DNA of 64,000 nt from Conchocele bisecta (GCA_029237695.1 JAQRGA010000044.1:602461-666460); one strand, 5' to 3'; positions 51,827-64,000 are shown, counted from the first letter of the stretch. Numbers and translations are program-made. The notes: generated from the sequence alone by a model not told the origin.

Positions 51827-52297
51827 AGGTACATGCCTACTCAGTGGGCACAAAATGTTCGATATATCCGAGACATCCTCTGAAATATGTTCTGGCAAAA
51901 TAAACATTAATTCACCATTACCCCACGTATTGATTGGCATTTTTTTACAATTTATATCAGAGGTAAATTTCCACATTGATATCAGGGGCGATAACCGTGT
52001 TTCCTTGAAATATTAAAGGACATTACTATTTATTCTCTGTATTTATTTGTATTCTCTGTATTATTCAGGTGACATATTTAATCGGTACAAATAATTAAAA
52101 AATATCATGCCCTGATTTGCATATGAAAATAGCCTAATACTATCACGAGTCACTATCAGTAAAAGAAATATTAGTAAATGATTATATCTGTATAGCGGGT
52201 ACTCTTAATTGTTAGAACTGGTGGAATAATGACACAATTACGCACTTATTCAATTCCTATAAAGAACATTTTGTGCCTACTGAGTGGGCATGTACGT
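51827..52297. mobile_element. R4 TTAA-type miniature transposon, uninterrupted copy
   Basis: Inverse ends AGGTACATGCCTACTCAGTG / CACTGAGTAGGCAC-type with TTAC on the left and TTAA (52298-52301) on the right. 471 bp, non-coding. It provides the empty-site reference for the copy at 60800-62845. Confidence 0.8.
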
Positions 52298-52679
52298 TTA
52301 ACAATACATGTACATGTACTTAAGGAATAACCAAATTAATTGTATATGTTATATTTTGTTTGATGTGACCTACTAGCGCTTAATGCTGTACTTGCTGATA
52401 TATATAGTATCATTGTTGTGCTTGTTCCGACTTTATAGATGACGTTTTGTTTGGCTCACGTTTACCAGAAAACCCGTTTTTTGGTTTCTGTGTGTTTCCC
52501 CGTTTTCTCTTCAATGCACATCAACGCAAGTTTTCTGCACATGCACTGTTTCAGGAAAACCCATTTTGCGTTTTTATTTCAGCACGCATGTGCAGAGTGT
52601 TTAGAGGAAACACTATGTCATAAAAAAAATAAAAGTGGGTGGCAGGTGGGAGTATCCGATGGGTAATTTAACAATCGGG

Positions 52680-53050
52680 GTTCATCGATCCTTACCGGAA
52701 TTTCGACTGGAGACCTGGTTTGGCCCTCACATACGTCTTTGCCATTTTTGTATGCGACAGTTGAATCTGATTATACCCCTTAACTGAGTATTACGATTAT
52801 TCGTAATGCTATTTTAGGGGAAGGTGCCAAGTGACTTTGGTGTGGTATGGACCTGGCACCAGGTGGGGTTATTCAAATTTCAGGGCTGAATATATTTTTC
52901 TTGATGTAAATATTCCGTTCTGATTTTGGGATCCCCCCCCCCCCCCCCCAATGCAGCAGGTTAAAACTGGATTGAACCTGTTTGCCCGACCTTACATGAC
53001 CTCAGCTGTTGTTAGACCGTTAAGAACCAATAAACAAACAAAACAAACGG
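52680..53050 (+). mobile_element. R3 SINE, second long copy
   Basis: Has GACCTGGCACCAGGT, TTCAGGGCTGAATATATTTT, a C-run replacing part of the body (52926-52948) and the tail ACCAATAAACAAACAAAACA. Confidence 0.65.
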
Positions 53051-53639
53051 TATTACCATTGGATAAAAAAAATAAAACGGCAAATGGTTTGAATGGTAAA
53101 TAACGAGAAAAATTGGTTTTCCATGTTTGAAAACGGGAAAGTGATTGGCTAAAAGGAATACAGGAAATGCATGTTTAGAGCCCGTTGGAACCACGTTGAC
53201 ATCTGGTTTCCAAATGGAACCCAAACGCAATCGCAAACCTTCATGTTTTGCCACATACCCAAGCATCAGTTTACAAGGCGAAGTGTCAGAAATTCTCTCC
53301 CTATTTTGAGTTGAGGGAGAAGTTTTTCACTATATAAAACAGTAATTTTGGAAACAATTGTATACCAGTTGTATGTGCACCCTGAAGGAGTGCACATTGC
53401 GAAAGCGAGAAATCCGAAACTCAAATGAAATGTCATGCAAAGCATGAACTGTATTTGGCGAAATCAATGAGGTGATTCTAATATGTTGGAGTAACAAGCT
53501 TTAGTGGAAAATATTTGAAATATTCAAAACAGCAGATGACAAAGGGTGTATTACTGCCAACATATCTGCTGGACATCAAAGGGAATAGCGGTCAATAGCC
53601 ACATACCGGTATTAGCCCATTTAACATGTTTAACACCAC

Positions 53640-53810
53640 AGACTCTACAGCAATATTTGCAAACTTTATGTAGTTCCAGATGAGCCGGCTTAAGAGCCGT
53701 CTCATCAGGATCTGCACTGTATTTTCATATATATATTTAAAAAAAAAACTCTTAATAAACGGACTAGTGTGAAAATCATTTTCTGACGAATGGATTGGCC
53801 GGAGAATTAT
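53640..53810 (-). repeat. R1 repeat, inverse copy
   Basis: CAGATGAGCCGGCTTAAGAGC and CGTCTCATCAGGATCTGCACT are the inverse of the R1 hairpin region, followed by AAAATCATTTTCTGA. Confidence 0.65.
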
Positions 53811-54934
53811 CATGGATCAATCCCATTCACTTACACTGGAGTAAACCTAGATATTATCTACACTGTTCAGTTTTAATAATACAACGCCAAAACTGTTCAC
53901 AAGTTCACCCATACTGAAGAGAAAAGAAACAACTTGCAAGCTATATCGTGCTTTCCGAAATTTAAGCGGGCACGACAATAAAATGATCACTAAATTACAA
54001 TAGCAGACAGTATTAACTAATAAGGCCTAAACAAATTAGCTGTGTTTCAGGTTACATGCTGAAAAAAGGTTTGGTCGGTAGGTTGTCAATTTTGTTTAGG
54101 CAAATATAAGTGAAAACTAACAAATATTGTTTTAAATATTAGCTATGCTTACAGTATTGGTTTAAAACACACTTTGTGCATAACAATGACTACCTAGTTA
54201 AATATACTTTTTGCATAAAAAATATTGAAGTAACAATTTATTTCTTTATTTTTTTTAAATGAATGAAAAAAATTACGACCACATCAAAAAAACTGGGTCG
54301 GTCGGTGAAGTACCCCACTCAAGTGTGTGTTATTCAGACATATATACTGGACAATATAGACATGGGTTCATGCCGTCACATTCCCCTTAAGGGATTGCAA
54401 TGGGGATTCTCAGATCACCAGTTGCTCATTTTTGTCAATTATGCATAAAACATAGGTATTATAGATCACAGGTATCTCAAATTATATACATCAGTTTCTT
54501 ATGTACACACACCGCAGTACGTTATTGTGGTACAAGCTATAGTTGTTGCATTCAGTGAAAAATGGACTAAGACAATAAACAGGCAGATGCCAAAAAAGGC
54601 ACCCTACAATATGTTTATACCAGTAGTATTGAAAATAACAATGCTTGTTTAATCAGAATGTTTGTGACAGTCATCAAAGTACACTACCGCGCATGTCATA
54701 CCGGGTTTAGAAGGTTCTTGAACCAGTTCCCACATTTAAATATAAGATGTAACTACCGCTTTGTGTCACCAAGTAATGTCAATGTTATGAGACATATATC
54801 CGTGTTAACACATAATTGTCGCTAATAGATGGTTGCGTGTTCTGTCGCTTTTCTCTATTTTACTCGACAGGTGTAATATTTAGCATTCTATAAATAGACT
54901 GGTGTTTGTGTGCAATCTGAAACAATACATTCAG
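53811..54934. other. AT-rich host DNA without a gene
   Basis: No protein-like frame, tandem array or inverted repeat noticed. Confidence 0.5.
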
Positions 54935-55080
54935 CATTATCTGAGTATGGGATCACGTGGTCTATTGTTTACACTGCAGCCCACGATAATCATGTCTCGC
55001 GTAAATCGTAAATTTCATTCACCAATATGACTTGCAGTGTAAACAATAGATCACGTGACCCCACATCCTGAGATTATGCA
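54935..55080. repeat. Imperfect long hairpin
   Basis: GATCACGTGGTCTATTGTTT with ACACTGCA pairs with TGCAGTGT and AAACAATAGATCACGTGACC about 60 bp later; outer flanks TTATCTGAG/CTGAGATTA also pair partly. Confidence 0.75.
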
Positions 55081-55671
55081 TGTATCAACAGCGAATCGTC
55101 CGCATGAATAGGCAGGACACGTGACCATTATTTATTAATCCTTTTAAGCGCATGTTGATAGCGAGCAGTATACATTGTAATAAGCGTCTGGCTATCGCGA
55201 GCACCATGCAACTTAATAAGCATGATTTTATGAATAATTACTTTTAACTTCTGTTCAAATGACATGATTATATATAGGTCCGTTACTAATGGAATTCCCG
55301 CAATAGTTGGTAACCGAAATGCGGATGATACCAGTACCTGTGTATGTCCCGAAATTGTATAATGCTATCGGATTCTATTGCGATATGAAATCTTTGAACC
55401 CGACCATCGCGTTATAATGGAGCTGCAGTGTAATACACGATGTATGCAGAATTCCTTTCAGTTGCTGAGCCACTTAAACCAGAATTTGCCAGAAAGACCG
55501 AAAGAGCCTAGCTATCGGAATGTTATCTATCACTGGCTTGACTCCGGTATTTCACACTCGCCGAAAACAAAGTTGCTAAATTAATGCATTTAAAGCACGT
55601 AATGTATACATTTAGTATCAACACTTTACCCTATATAATTTATATAAATACTTTAATATAAAATACATAAG

Positions 55672-56072
55672 TGTCACAGGGTGAGAAACATGTGCACCTG
55701 GCCCGGGGCTCGAACACGGGACCTCTGGTTTACCGTACCATCGCTCTAACCGAGTGAGCTAGCACGAATACACACTTCCTCCCCACAGAGAGCTACGTAC
55801 CGCGACATACTCCCCCGCCAAATTGGAATTCGTCAACGAATTCTATACTTAATTGGTCTCTGAATTCCATATTTTTGGTAGATTTTGGGTAGTATAATAT
55901 ATAGCAGTCACGATCCCTCATTGGGCGCCAAATGTCACAGGGTGAGAAACATGTGCACCGGTCCGGGGCTGGAACTCGGGACCTCTGGTTTACCGTACCA
56001 TCGCTCTAACCGACTGAGCTAGCCTGGCACGAATACACACTTCCTCCCCACATCGAGTTACGTACCGGGACA
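55672..56072 (-). mobile_element. Two tRNA-derived SINE copies, minus strand
   Basis: Copies at 55672-55812 and 55932-56072. On the minus strand each has a tRNA-like cloverleaf: D-arm GCTCACTCGGTTAGAGCG, anticodon stem TGGT/ACCA around ACGGTAA (reads as Thr GGT), and B-box GTGTTCGAGCCCCGG (copy 1) or GAGTTCCAGCCCCGG (copy 2). The acceptor is not restored and the family repeats, so these are SINE heads and not tRNA genes. Confidence 0.65.
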
Positions 56073-56073
56073 T

Positions 56074-56215
56074 AAGCAATTATGCATGCGGTCTGCACGT
56101 GTCTTTAACCCTTTACATTCTGAGCATTTTCCAAATATAAAATACATAAGCAATTATGCATGCAGTCTGCATGTGTCTTTAACCCTTTACATTCTGAACA
56201 TTTTCCAAATATTTC
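56074..56215 (+). repeat. Tandem duplication of ~75 bp
   Basis: ATAAGCAATTATGCATGCRG and onward to ATTTTCCAAATAT occurs twice in a row with three changes. Confidence 0.8.
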
Positions 56216-57469
56216 CCTCTTATTTTTCCCATTGAAAGTATATGTTGTGTCCACTCATTTCAACCGTCTCAACGAGACGGTTCAAATGGTGGTTTCCACT
56301 GAGAAGTTTAATCATTTTGTCCGGCTATTGGTACAGTCCGACTACTGGTTACTGCCAATGATATGACGAAAATTTTGTAGACGTTTTTTGCAACTTTCCG
56401 TCTAGAACACACTTTGTTTTCAAGACAAAAGAGAATCCCAAAGATCTACCAAAACAAATACATACAATGAGCAACACAGTTAACTGTCACACAACACAAC
56501 TATTTAGCAAGTCGCATCCCTGTGTTATCTTTGTCAGCACTCAGTGGTTTCAGATTACGAAGGTCAACGAAGTGGGTGGGGTAACAAAGGTCAAACACTT
56601 TACTGCAATTATCGGGACCTGCGCATGAACCAGTACTTGTACCATGTTCCTGGAGATGATATGGCTATAGTATGATCTTTTTAACGTTTTGTGAGACTAG
56701 TAATGTCTTGGGATGTACCAATTTAAACAGTTTTATTTTAACACATACCGATCGGAGAACAAAACTCCGAATTTTTCCAAATTACAAGCAGACGTAAATT
56801 ATTGCGCATGAGCGCGTTTTGAGAAAAGTAGATAAGGCATGATCTAAATTAATTTATATTGGTTTTATTTACCAATCCTGTGTATTATTTGTATTAGTTT
56901 GTACAATTACAGAGTCTGTAGCTGAGAAATCTTTTTATCAAATGTGGAACTATTTTTTACTGCGGAAAATACAAATGGTGAAGTGCCTGGCTGTTCCATT
57001 TATCGACCATAATGGCTGTTCCCATCCAAAATCGGGCACAAATTGTCCCAAAACACGATTTTCTAACATTTGTTCCCCTTAGCTGTGCATGTAAACACGT
57101 AGTGCACCAAACTGTGTAATTATGGTGGAAATTTCATGAAAAGTTATGTGTTGAGTTTTCCGTAATAAAACCTGCCCAAATGCCCCCTACCTCGGCGATT
57201 TTTCCCGGCCAGTCTTCAGCGACAATAACTGTCACTAGACTAGCGTCCAGTATCCAGTAATTTCTCGCTTTCGTTACCAACAGAGTACCAAATAGAAAGG
57301 GATTTTCCCAAGCATTTCCCTTTTTCGCTCACTTTTTTGCTCTCTCGCCACGACTGATTTCCACGTTTGAGCAGTTTTGGGGTCGAAATGTGGTCAAACT
57401 CGCAAATTGGAAGCTCATCAAATTCGCCTCTAAAATTGATCATTTCCAGGTTTGAGCAGTTTTGGTGGG
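56216..57469. other. Host DNA without a gene
   Basis: 56235-56300 holds a short hairpin related to 49145-49235 (GAACCGTCTC/GAGACGGTTC type). The remainder is unremarkable. Confidence 0.5.
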
Positions 57470-59560
57470 CATTGTAGGAAATTTCCTACATTAGAAAGTC
57501 TCCATTTGCAGGTTTTCGTAGTCATTGACAGCAAAACAAACAACGGAATATGGGCAGTGTTATTTAATAAATTAATTTAATAAATATAAACTCGATTGTA
57601 GGAAATTTCCCACAATTGAAATACAGAATGTACAATTTAACAAAATAATTACAAATTGGACACTGAAATGCCAAAAAATACAACTCCGACAATATCCGAA
57701 TACAATTAACTAAACTTGATGATTAATCGGTTTTCATTGTAGGAAATTTCCTACGTTCGATTTAGTGTTTTAATTTTGTCTAGGAAATATTGTTAAACTT
57801 CTCTAAATAAATTTCAACACTGAAATTCAAAACATACAACTTTGACAATATCCAAATGTACATCAATTTAATTGAACATAGGAAATTTCCCACAATTAAA
57901 CCTCATTTACAGAAAAGTCAGAAAACCGATCGTAGGAAATTTCCTACGTTCCATTCAAGTGATTTACTTTTGTGCAGGATATATTGTCAAATACATGTAC
58001 ATGTAACTTTCAAACACCGAGATTCAAAACATAAAACTTTCACAAAACTGTGATCAGTCGTTTTTGTTTTACAGAAACAACAGAAACCGATCGTAGGAAA
58101 TTTCCTACGTTCGATTCATGTGATTTACATTTGTCAAGGATATATTGCCGAAGTTCTCGAAGTTATTAAATTTCAACACTGAAATTCAAAACATACAACT
58201 TCTGACAATATCCAAATGTACATCACTTGAATTGAACGTAGGAAATTTCCCACAATTAAATCTAAAAAATAATTCATTTTAGATCGGTCATATTTGTACA
58301 GAAAAGTCAGAAACTGATCGTAGGAAATTTCCTACGTTCGATTCAAGTGATTTAATGTATCTAGGATATATTGACAAAGTTCTCTATGTTAATGAATTTC
58401 AATAATTCAAAACACAACTTCGACAACATCCAAGTATAACTCACTTGAATTGAACGTACGAAATTTCCCACAATTAAACCTAAAAAATAATTTATTTAGT
58501 CACATTTGTTTTACAGACAAGTCAGAAACCGATCGTTGGAAATTTCCTACGTTTGATTCAAGGATTTACATTTGTCGAGGATATATTGAAGAAGTTCTCT
58601 CAGTTGATAAATTTCAACACTGAAATTCAAAACATACAACTTTGACAATATCCAAATGTACATCACTTGAATTTAACGTAGGAAATTTCCCACAATGAAA
58701 CCTAAAAAATCATTAATTCGTATTTCTTTTACATTAAAGTCAGAAACCAATCGTAGGAAATTTCCTACATTCGATTCACGTGATTTAAAGTATATAGGAT
58801 ATATTGACAAAGTTCTCTATGTTAATGACTTTCAATAATTCAAAACACAACTTCGACAATATCCAAGTTGAAGTACAACTCACTTGAACGTAGGAAATTT
58901 CCCACAATTACACCTAAAAAATAATTAATTTTAGAATAGTCAAATTTCTTTTACAGACAAGTCAGAAACCGATCGTAGGAAATTTCCTACGTTTGATTCA
59001 AGTGATTTACATTTGTCTAGGATATATTGCCGAAGTTCCTGAAGTTAATAAATTTCAAAATTGAAATTCAAAACATACAACTTTGACAATATCCAAATGT
59101 ATATCACTTGAATTGAACGTAGGAAATTTCCCACAATTAAACCTAAAAATCATTCATTTTATATCAGTCGTATTTCTTTTACAGAAAACTTAGAAACCAA
59201 TCGCAGGAAATTTCCTACATTCGATTCAAGTGATTTACTTTTGTGCAGGATATATTGACGAAGTTCTCTAAAAGTTAATAATTTAACACTGAAATTCAAA
59301 ACATACAACTTTGACAATATCCAAAAGTAAATCACTTGAATGGAACAGAAGCAATTTCAAACAATTAAACCTAAAAAATATTTCATTTTAGATCAGTCAT
59401 ATTTGTTTTACAGAAAAGTCATAAACGGATCGTAGGAAATTTCCTACGTTCGATTAAAAAAGTAATTCATTTTAGATCAGTCGTATTTGTTTTACAGAAA
59501 AGTCAGAACCAATCGTAAAAAAAATTTCCTGCGTTCGATTCAAGTGATTTACTTTTGTCT
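57470..59560 (+). repeat. ~220-bp satellite with GTAGGAAATTTCCTAC palindromes
   Basis: About nine units. Each carries a perfect or near-perfect CGTAGGAAATTTCCTACG (for example near 57931, 58090, 58317, 58973, 59430) and, in the opposite half, GTAGGAAATTTCCCACAATT. Between them lie GATATATTG, AATTCAAAACATACAACTT and TGACAATATCCAAATGTA. Earlier units (57470-57900) are more diverged. Confidence 0.85.
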
Positions 59561-59574
59561 AGGATATCCGTCAA

Positions 59575-59812
59575 GCAATCGGTCAAGTAATATTAAAGTT
59601 ATACCATGATGAAGAAACTTGTACAAACTTTTTCTTGCGAAAAAAAAGTGTGTTTCCGCAAAAATATGAAGGTAAAACAGGCCATAGTCATGTTAATGGC
59701 GGCATGAGTGTGTTCGCAATGTTCACATGCATCAAGTGTCCAAACATTGAAGCAATCCGTCAAGTAATATTAAAGTTATACCATGATGACGAACCTTGTA
59801 CAAACTTTTTGA
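59575..59812 (+). repeat. Direct duplication ~175 bp apart
   Basis: GTCAAGTAATATTAAAGTTA with TACCATGATGA and CTTGTACAAACTTTTT occurs at about 59583 and 59759. Confidence 0.75.
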
Positions 59813-60099
59813 CAGCAAAAGCGGCACATGCACATGATTGTGAGATATTTACTACAACTAAGGACATACAAGTTTGTCAATATACATAGCAAAGCCAATA
59901 AATATATGTTGTTTACATGGAGAACTATGCAGAGGAGGCAGAACAATTTCTTTATTTAATGGTGTTTAATGGCCTGTCAAAAGCTAAGCTCGTCCTAAGC
60001 CATGTTAACTGGGTCAAATCCCATATGTCATCTGTATGGATGGGGGTACCGTCAATGGAAATTCAATGGCAAACAAATGGAGTTACATGTATGTAGTAA

Positions 60100-60425
60100 G
60101 ACATCTGGAGTGATGTGACGCAGGATCTCACACGTGATGCAGCACATAATTTCACATTTGATGTCACACAGGATCTCAGAAATGTTGTCACGCAGGATCT
60201 ATGATGTGACGCAGTATCTCAGAATGCACAAGTGATGTGATCATGCTGATGCTGCGGATCTCAGGAATAATGTAACGCAGGATCTCAGCAACTCACGAGT
60301 GATGTGACGCGTGATCTCACATGTGATGTGACGCATAATTTCACATTTGGTGTGACGTAGGATCTCAGAAGTGTTGTCACACAGGATCTGACAAGTGATG
60401 TCATCATGCCACAGAGTTTCTGTCA
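60100..60425 (+). repeat. Irregular ~25-45-bp repeats
   Basis: Variants of GTGATGTGACGCAGGATCTC and TAATTTCACATTTGATGTCA recur about ten times without a fixed period. Confidence 0.7.
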
Positions 60426-61096
60426 TTGAGTTTGACTGTGACGAAAGTGTTCCAACAAGGTGATGACATTGATGCACAGTGGCAGGTCATACTGAAGATA
60501 TTCATTGTCCGGGTTCAACAAAACATCTACGTCAAACTGAAACAGATATAGAAAAGTATACAGTATTACCGTATGTTTGATCAAATTCATTAGCGAACAG
60601 TGTATGCCCTGAACAGACTACAAATGCCCAGGCTGATCAGGGACTACACTGGTTGCAAAACTCATTAGGTGATGTCTTTTAAGGGACGTCAGCAATAAAA
60701 AATAATGTTCTCCCGCCCCCCCCCTTTTAATGAATTTTTTAATGAATTTATAGTGAATACTCGCCATTTACTGGTAAGAAAATGTTCCAGGTCCCTTAAA
60801 GGTACATGTACATGCCCACTCAGTAGGCACAAAATGTTCTTTATATCAGAGACATTTCCTGGCAAAATAAACATTCATTCACAATTTCCCCACATAATGA
60901 TTGGCATTATTATACACTTTATATCAGGTAAATATCCATACTGATATCAGGGGCGATAACCGTGTTTCCTTAAATTGTTAACGAACATTACTAATTATTC
61001 TCTGTATTTATATTTTATATGCAATGATCATACTTTATAATCTGTCGAAAATACTATTTTTTCAGGTGAGGCATTTAATTTGTATAAATAATTAAA

Positions 61097-62652
61097 CAAG
61101 AGCTCCGCGGAGCAAGATGTCCCACCTGGCGCAGTTTGATAGTACATAAGGAGCTTGTAATAACCTTGGGGTTAGGGAGCGCCATGGCGTAATGGTTAAG
61201 TGTGTCGGACTACTGATCCAAGGGTCGTGGGTTCGAGCCTGACTAGCGGCGTGTGTTGTGTCCTTGAGTAAGACACTTTATCCACACTGCTCCAGTTCAC
61301 CCAGCTGCAAATGGGTACCGATAATTCGTAGTTGCTCTGTAAATACGAATTACCGGCTTCTCTCAAAAATCTCTACCTCCGTTCTTTCTCCCATTCATGG
61401 GAGACGGCATGTCTGGTCCTAGAGCCAGTGCCGCCATTAAATATAAGCTAAAGCTAAAGCTTGGGGCTAGTGAGCATGATGGGCTTTCTAAGTCAGCGAC
61501 CTTGACCTTTGGGGTTTGCGGGCACCATGGGCTTTCTGTAGAATGATGCGGGATTTTGTTACAAATGCATGTATGGAATATTAAAGCATAAACTGAGCGT
61601 TAACTTTTCCAAACACGGAAATTTGTAAGTCAGTGACCTTGACCTTTGGGGTTAGCGGGCACCATGGGCTTTCTGTAGAATGATGCGGGATGTTGTTACA
61701 AATATATGGAATATCAAAGCATAAACTGAGCGTTAACTTTTCCAAACACAAAACTTTCTAAGTCAATGACCTTGACCTTTGGCGTTAGCGGGCATCATGG
61801 GCTTTCTGTGTAGAATGATGCGGGATGTTGTTACAAATGCATGTATGGAATATTAAAGCATAAACTGAGCGCTAACTTTTCCAAACACAGAAATTTCTAA
61901 ATCAGCGACCTTGACCTTTGGAGTTAGTGGGCACCATGGGCTTTCTGTAGAATGATGCGGATTGTTGTTACAAATGCATGTATGGAATATTAAAGCATTC
62001 CATTGAATGAAACAGAAGTTACAATGAATTAACCTGAGAGTTAAGTTTTAGAAACAGAGCTAACGCAAAAACTTAACGTTGAATGCATGCGAAAAGTAGG
62101 TCAATGAACCAAGATAACTAGGTCAAGGTCACATGGGCTCCCTTGTGTGAGATGGTTACATCATAGTGTTGATGTATACCGAAGCATTCCATCAAGGGAA
62201 ACAGAGGTTGTAATACATTAAACCGAGCGTTAACTTTAACACGGAAATTTCTAAGTTACTGACGTGACCTTTGGGTTAGCGGGCACCATGGGATTTTTGT
62301 AGAATGATGCGAGATGTTGTTACAAATGCATGTATGGAATATTAAAGCATTCCATTGAGGGAAACAGAAGTTACAATGAATTAACCTGAGCGTTAAGTTT
62401 TAGAAACAGCTAAACGCAAAAACTTAACGTTGAATGCATGTGAAAAGTAGGTCAATGAATCATGAAAAGTAGGTCAAGGTCACAAGGTCACAGTGTTGAT
62501 GTATACCAAGTATCGAGGTCGTAGGAGTTATAGTTTTCTGGAAACTGAGCTAAACGCAAAAACTTAACGCGAAATGTTGACGCCGCCTCCGACACCGCCG
62601 CCTACGGAAAAGCTATGCCTCTGTCCCGCTTCTGCTAAAGCAGGCGGGACAA
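61097..62652 (+). mobile_element. CAAGAGCTCCGCGG-type repeat element inserted in R4
   Basis: By comparison with the empty site (ATAATTAAAAAATATCATGCC at about 52094), the insert starts at CAAGAGCTCCGCGGAGCAAG and ends at GCAGGCGGGAC, with A-runs at both edges. It includes five or six tandem ~135-bp units (61465-62350) with TTGACCTTTGGGGTTAGCGG and GGGCTTTCTGTAGAATGATG, and ends in a GC-rich hairpin (GTCCCGCTTCTGCT/AGCAGGCGGGAC). Non-coding. Similar repeats are common in bivalve genomes (recalled). Confidence 0.75.
61176..61459 (+). mobile_element. tRNA-derived SINE with target duplication, third nesting level
   Basis: Head: A-box-like TGGCGTAATGGTTAAGTG and B-box GGTTCGAGCC. Core: GTCCTTGAGTAAGACACTTT ... 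CAGCTGCAAATGGGTACC. Tail: (TAAAGC)n. It is flanked by CTTGGGGTTAG (61165-61175) and CTTGGGGCTAG (61460-61470), an 11-bp duplication with one mismatch. Confidence 0.85.
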
Positions 62653-62849
62653 AAATATCATGCCTCATTTGCATATGAAAAAGGCCTGATACCACCGCAC
62701 ATCACTATCAGTAAAATAAATATTACTAAATGATTATATCTGTATAGCGGGCACACGTAATTTTTAGAACAGGTGGAATAGCGACACAAATATACACTAA
62801 TTCCTATAAAGAACATTTTGTGCCCTCTGAGTGGGACATGTACCTTTAA

Positions 62850-64000
62850 AAACTGTGAGTACTGACTGTGCCTCAGATACAACGGTAATATCCAATAATT
62901 CCAATTCAATGCGCAGTAAATGACATATATGTGGCTGTGACTGGATAAATTAGGCGTATGCGCACTGCAGTCTGATCAGGATCTACACTGCTCGCCATTT
63001 CATCAATGAAACAACCGTCATGCTTCTAACAAGCAATATAGATCTTTATAAGGCTACAGGAGTGTGAAGAAGCCACACATATTTCCATAAGCCCCATGTA
63101 TCCAGTCACAGCCACATATTATCAATCAATCACACTATTTTATTTCATCACATTCCCCAAAACATGTGCTACATTCTCAAGTACATGCTATCAGAACATG
63201 TGATAAGCAGGGCAGATAATTTGGCATTTTCGCTATACATGCCAGTATGTTCTGAAATGATAATATATATAGAGCTCCAGATATGGTGCGTATTTGCGTA
63301 AATACCCAATTAAAATTGCCAAAAACCCAATTTAAATCAGAAGTAGTGAGTATCAAAAAGTAATGAAAGATTTGTGGTATCTTATCATGAAAACACATCT
63401 TGGTATTTCATTTGTCTTCTAATGAAATACCAAGATGTGTTTTTTCATTTAGAAGCAAACTATTCAACGAGTGCGGTCTGCTGATGTGTAAACGAGTGTG
63501 ATTCTATTTTACACAATTAAAATTTTGTAAAATACCAAATTGCTTTTCAGAAATGATGGAGTGACAATACTCAATTACTAAATTAATTATTTGGAGCACC
63601 CTGTTGTACAATGATATACCACATTTAGAAAATAGTTCCCAGTATAGACGCTATAGTGTTAATTTATATGAAACAATTTAGTAACCTTCAATTGTAAAAT
63701 ATCTATAATACTGAAAAATACTGTCAAATTGGTTTCGGAATTATTAGTTTGTACTTGTATTATTTTTATAATATTAATATTTTTTTCAGATGTAAAATAT
63801 GTCACATTTAACTACTAAATCGCAAATTAGATTTAATTACTAAATCGCCTATGAGTGGAATCGTAACTCTGGCTACAAACAGTATGCGAGTACATGGCAA
63901 GAGTTTACAGTTCGCAATTATACTGCTTCAAACAGAGCTCCAGAATAAGCTCGTATTTACTTAAATAACCAAATACAATTGTCAAAAAAAACAATTGAAA
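62850..64000. other. AT-rich host DNA with one hairpin
   Basis: A hairpin with AAAACACATCTTGGTATTTC / GAAATACCAAGATGTGTTTT arms lies at 63388-63445. A diverged unit of the 25610-25830 repeat lies near 63085. No coding sequence seen to the window end. Confidence 0.55.

Larger units (their letters stand above)
60800..62845. mobile_element. R4 TTAA-type miniature transposon carrying a nested insertion
   Basis: TTAA flanks both ends (60796-60799 and 62846-62849). The first ~297 bp and last ~195 bp match the two halves of the uninterrupted copy at 51827-52297; everything between is inserted. Confidence 0.85.

Noticed and set aside
55672..56072. Two functional tRNA-Thr genes
   Set aside because: A Thr-type anticodon loop can be drawn, but the acceptor stems do not close, the copies carry long shared non-tRNA tails and B-box changes; SINE heads explain them better.
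57470..59560. Possible CRISPR-like array with palindromic repeats
   Set aside because: The spacers are themselves repeated units; this is a ~220-bp satellite.

Overview
The window looks like animal nuclear DNA, most likely from a marine invertebrate and probably a bivalve mollusc. That assignment rests on the style of its repeats: tRNA-derived SINEs with A- and B-box remnants, many hairpin and TTAA-flanked miniature transposons, tandem minisatellites, and spliced coding exons. No diagnostic host gene fixes the species.

Region 1 (1-14638) is a Polinton/Maverick, a virus-like giant DNA transposon. Its left end lies outside the window. It has inverted terminal repeats of about 200 bp, each with a 39-bp subterminal tandem repeat. 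It carries the gene set expected of the group: a DDE integrase, a family-B (protein-primed type) DNA polymerase, an FtsK/A32-like packaging ATPase, a double-jelly-roll major capsid protein, a candidate minor capsid protein, a coiled-coil fibre-like protein and several small membrane proteins. The integrase and about ten other frames are intact. The major capsid gene, ATPase, polymerase, fibre-like gene and three small genes carry frameshifts or stops. The polymerase has also lost its middle (exonuclease and palm motif A). I find no adenain/Ulp1-like protease. The copy is therefore probably a recent but dead genomic fossil. Short palindromes built on CCAAT..ATTGG or CCAAATTC..GAATT recur through the element, several inside reading frames, and one 15-nt motif sits immediately upstream of two start codons and again in the right terminal repeat.

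Region 2 (14639-31960) is repeat-rich host DNA. The main items are a roughly 3.2-kb element with 155-165-bp inverted ends that encodes a decayed PIN/FEN1-like nuclease plus a CXC (tesmin-like) zinc domain (16852-20064), a 3.2-kb element whose inverted ends are arrays of a short satellite (20603-23852), a TTAA-flanked 561-bp element (24869-25429), a nearly intact Tc1-type transposon (27154-28730), and a giant palindrome carrying two diverging copies of one short coding exon (28744-29771).

Region 3 (31964-40643) holds the 3' end of a host gene of the PARP mono-ADP-ribosyltransferase class. An internal exon (32020-32247) and a terminal exon (39587-40643) are joined by a phase-matched 7.3-kb intron full of repeats. 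The protein ends in a tail of about seven 18-residue Ser/Pro/Tyr-rich repeats.

Region 4 (40644-64000) has no gene I can support. It consists of satellites (periods of about 189, 47, 45, 28, 220 and 135 bp), miniature transposons and SINEs. It includes a three-level nested insertion at 60796-62849 whose order can be read by comparison with an uninterrupted copy at 51827-52297.
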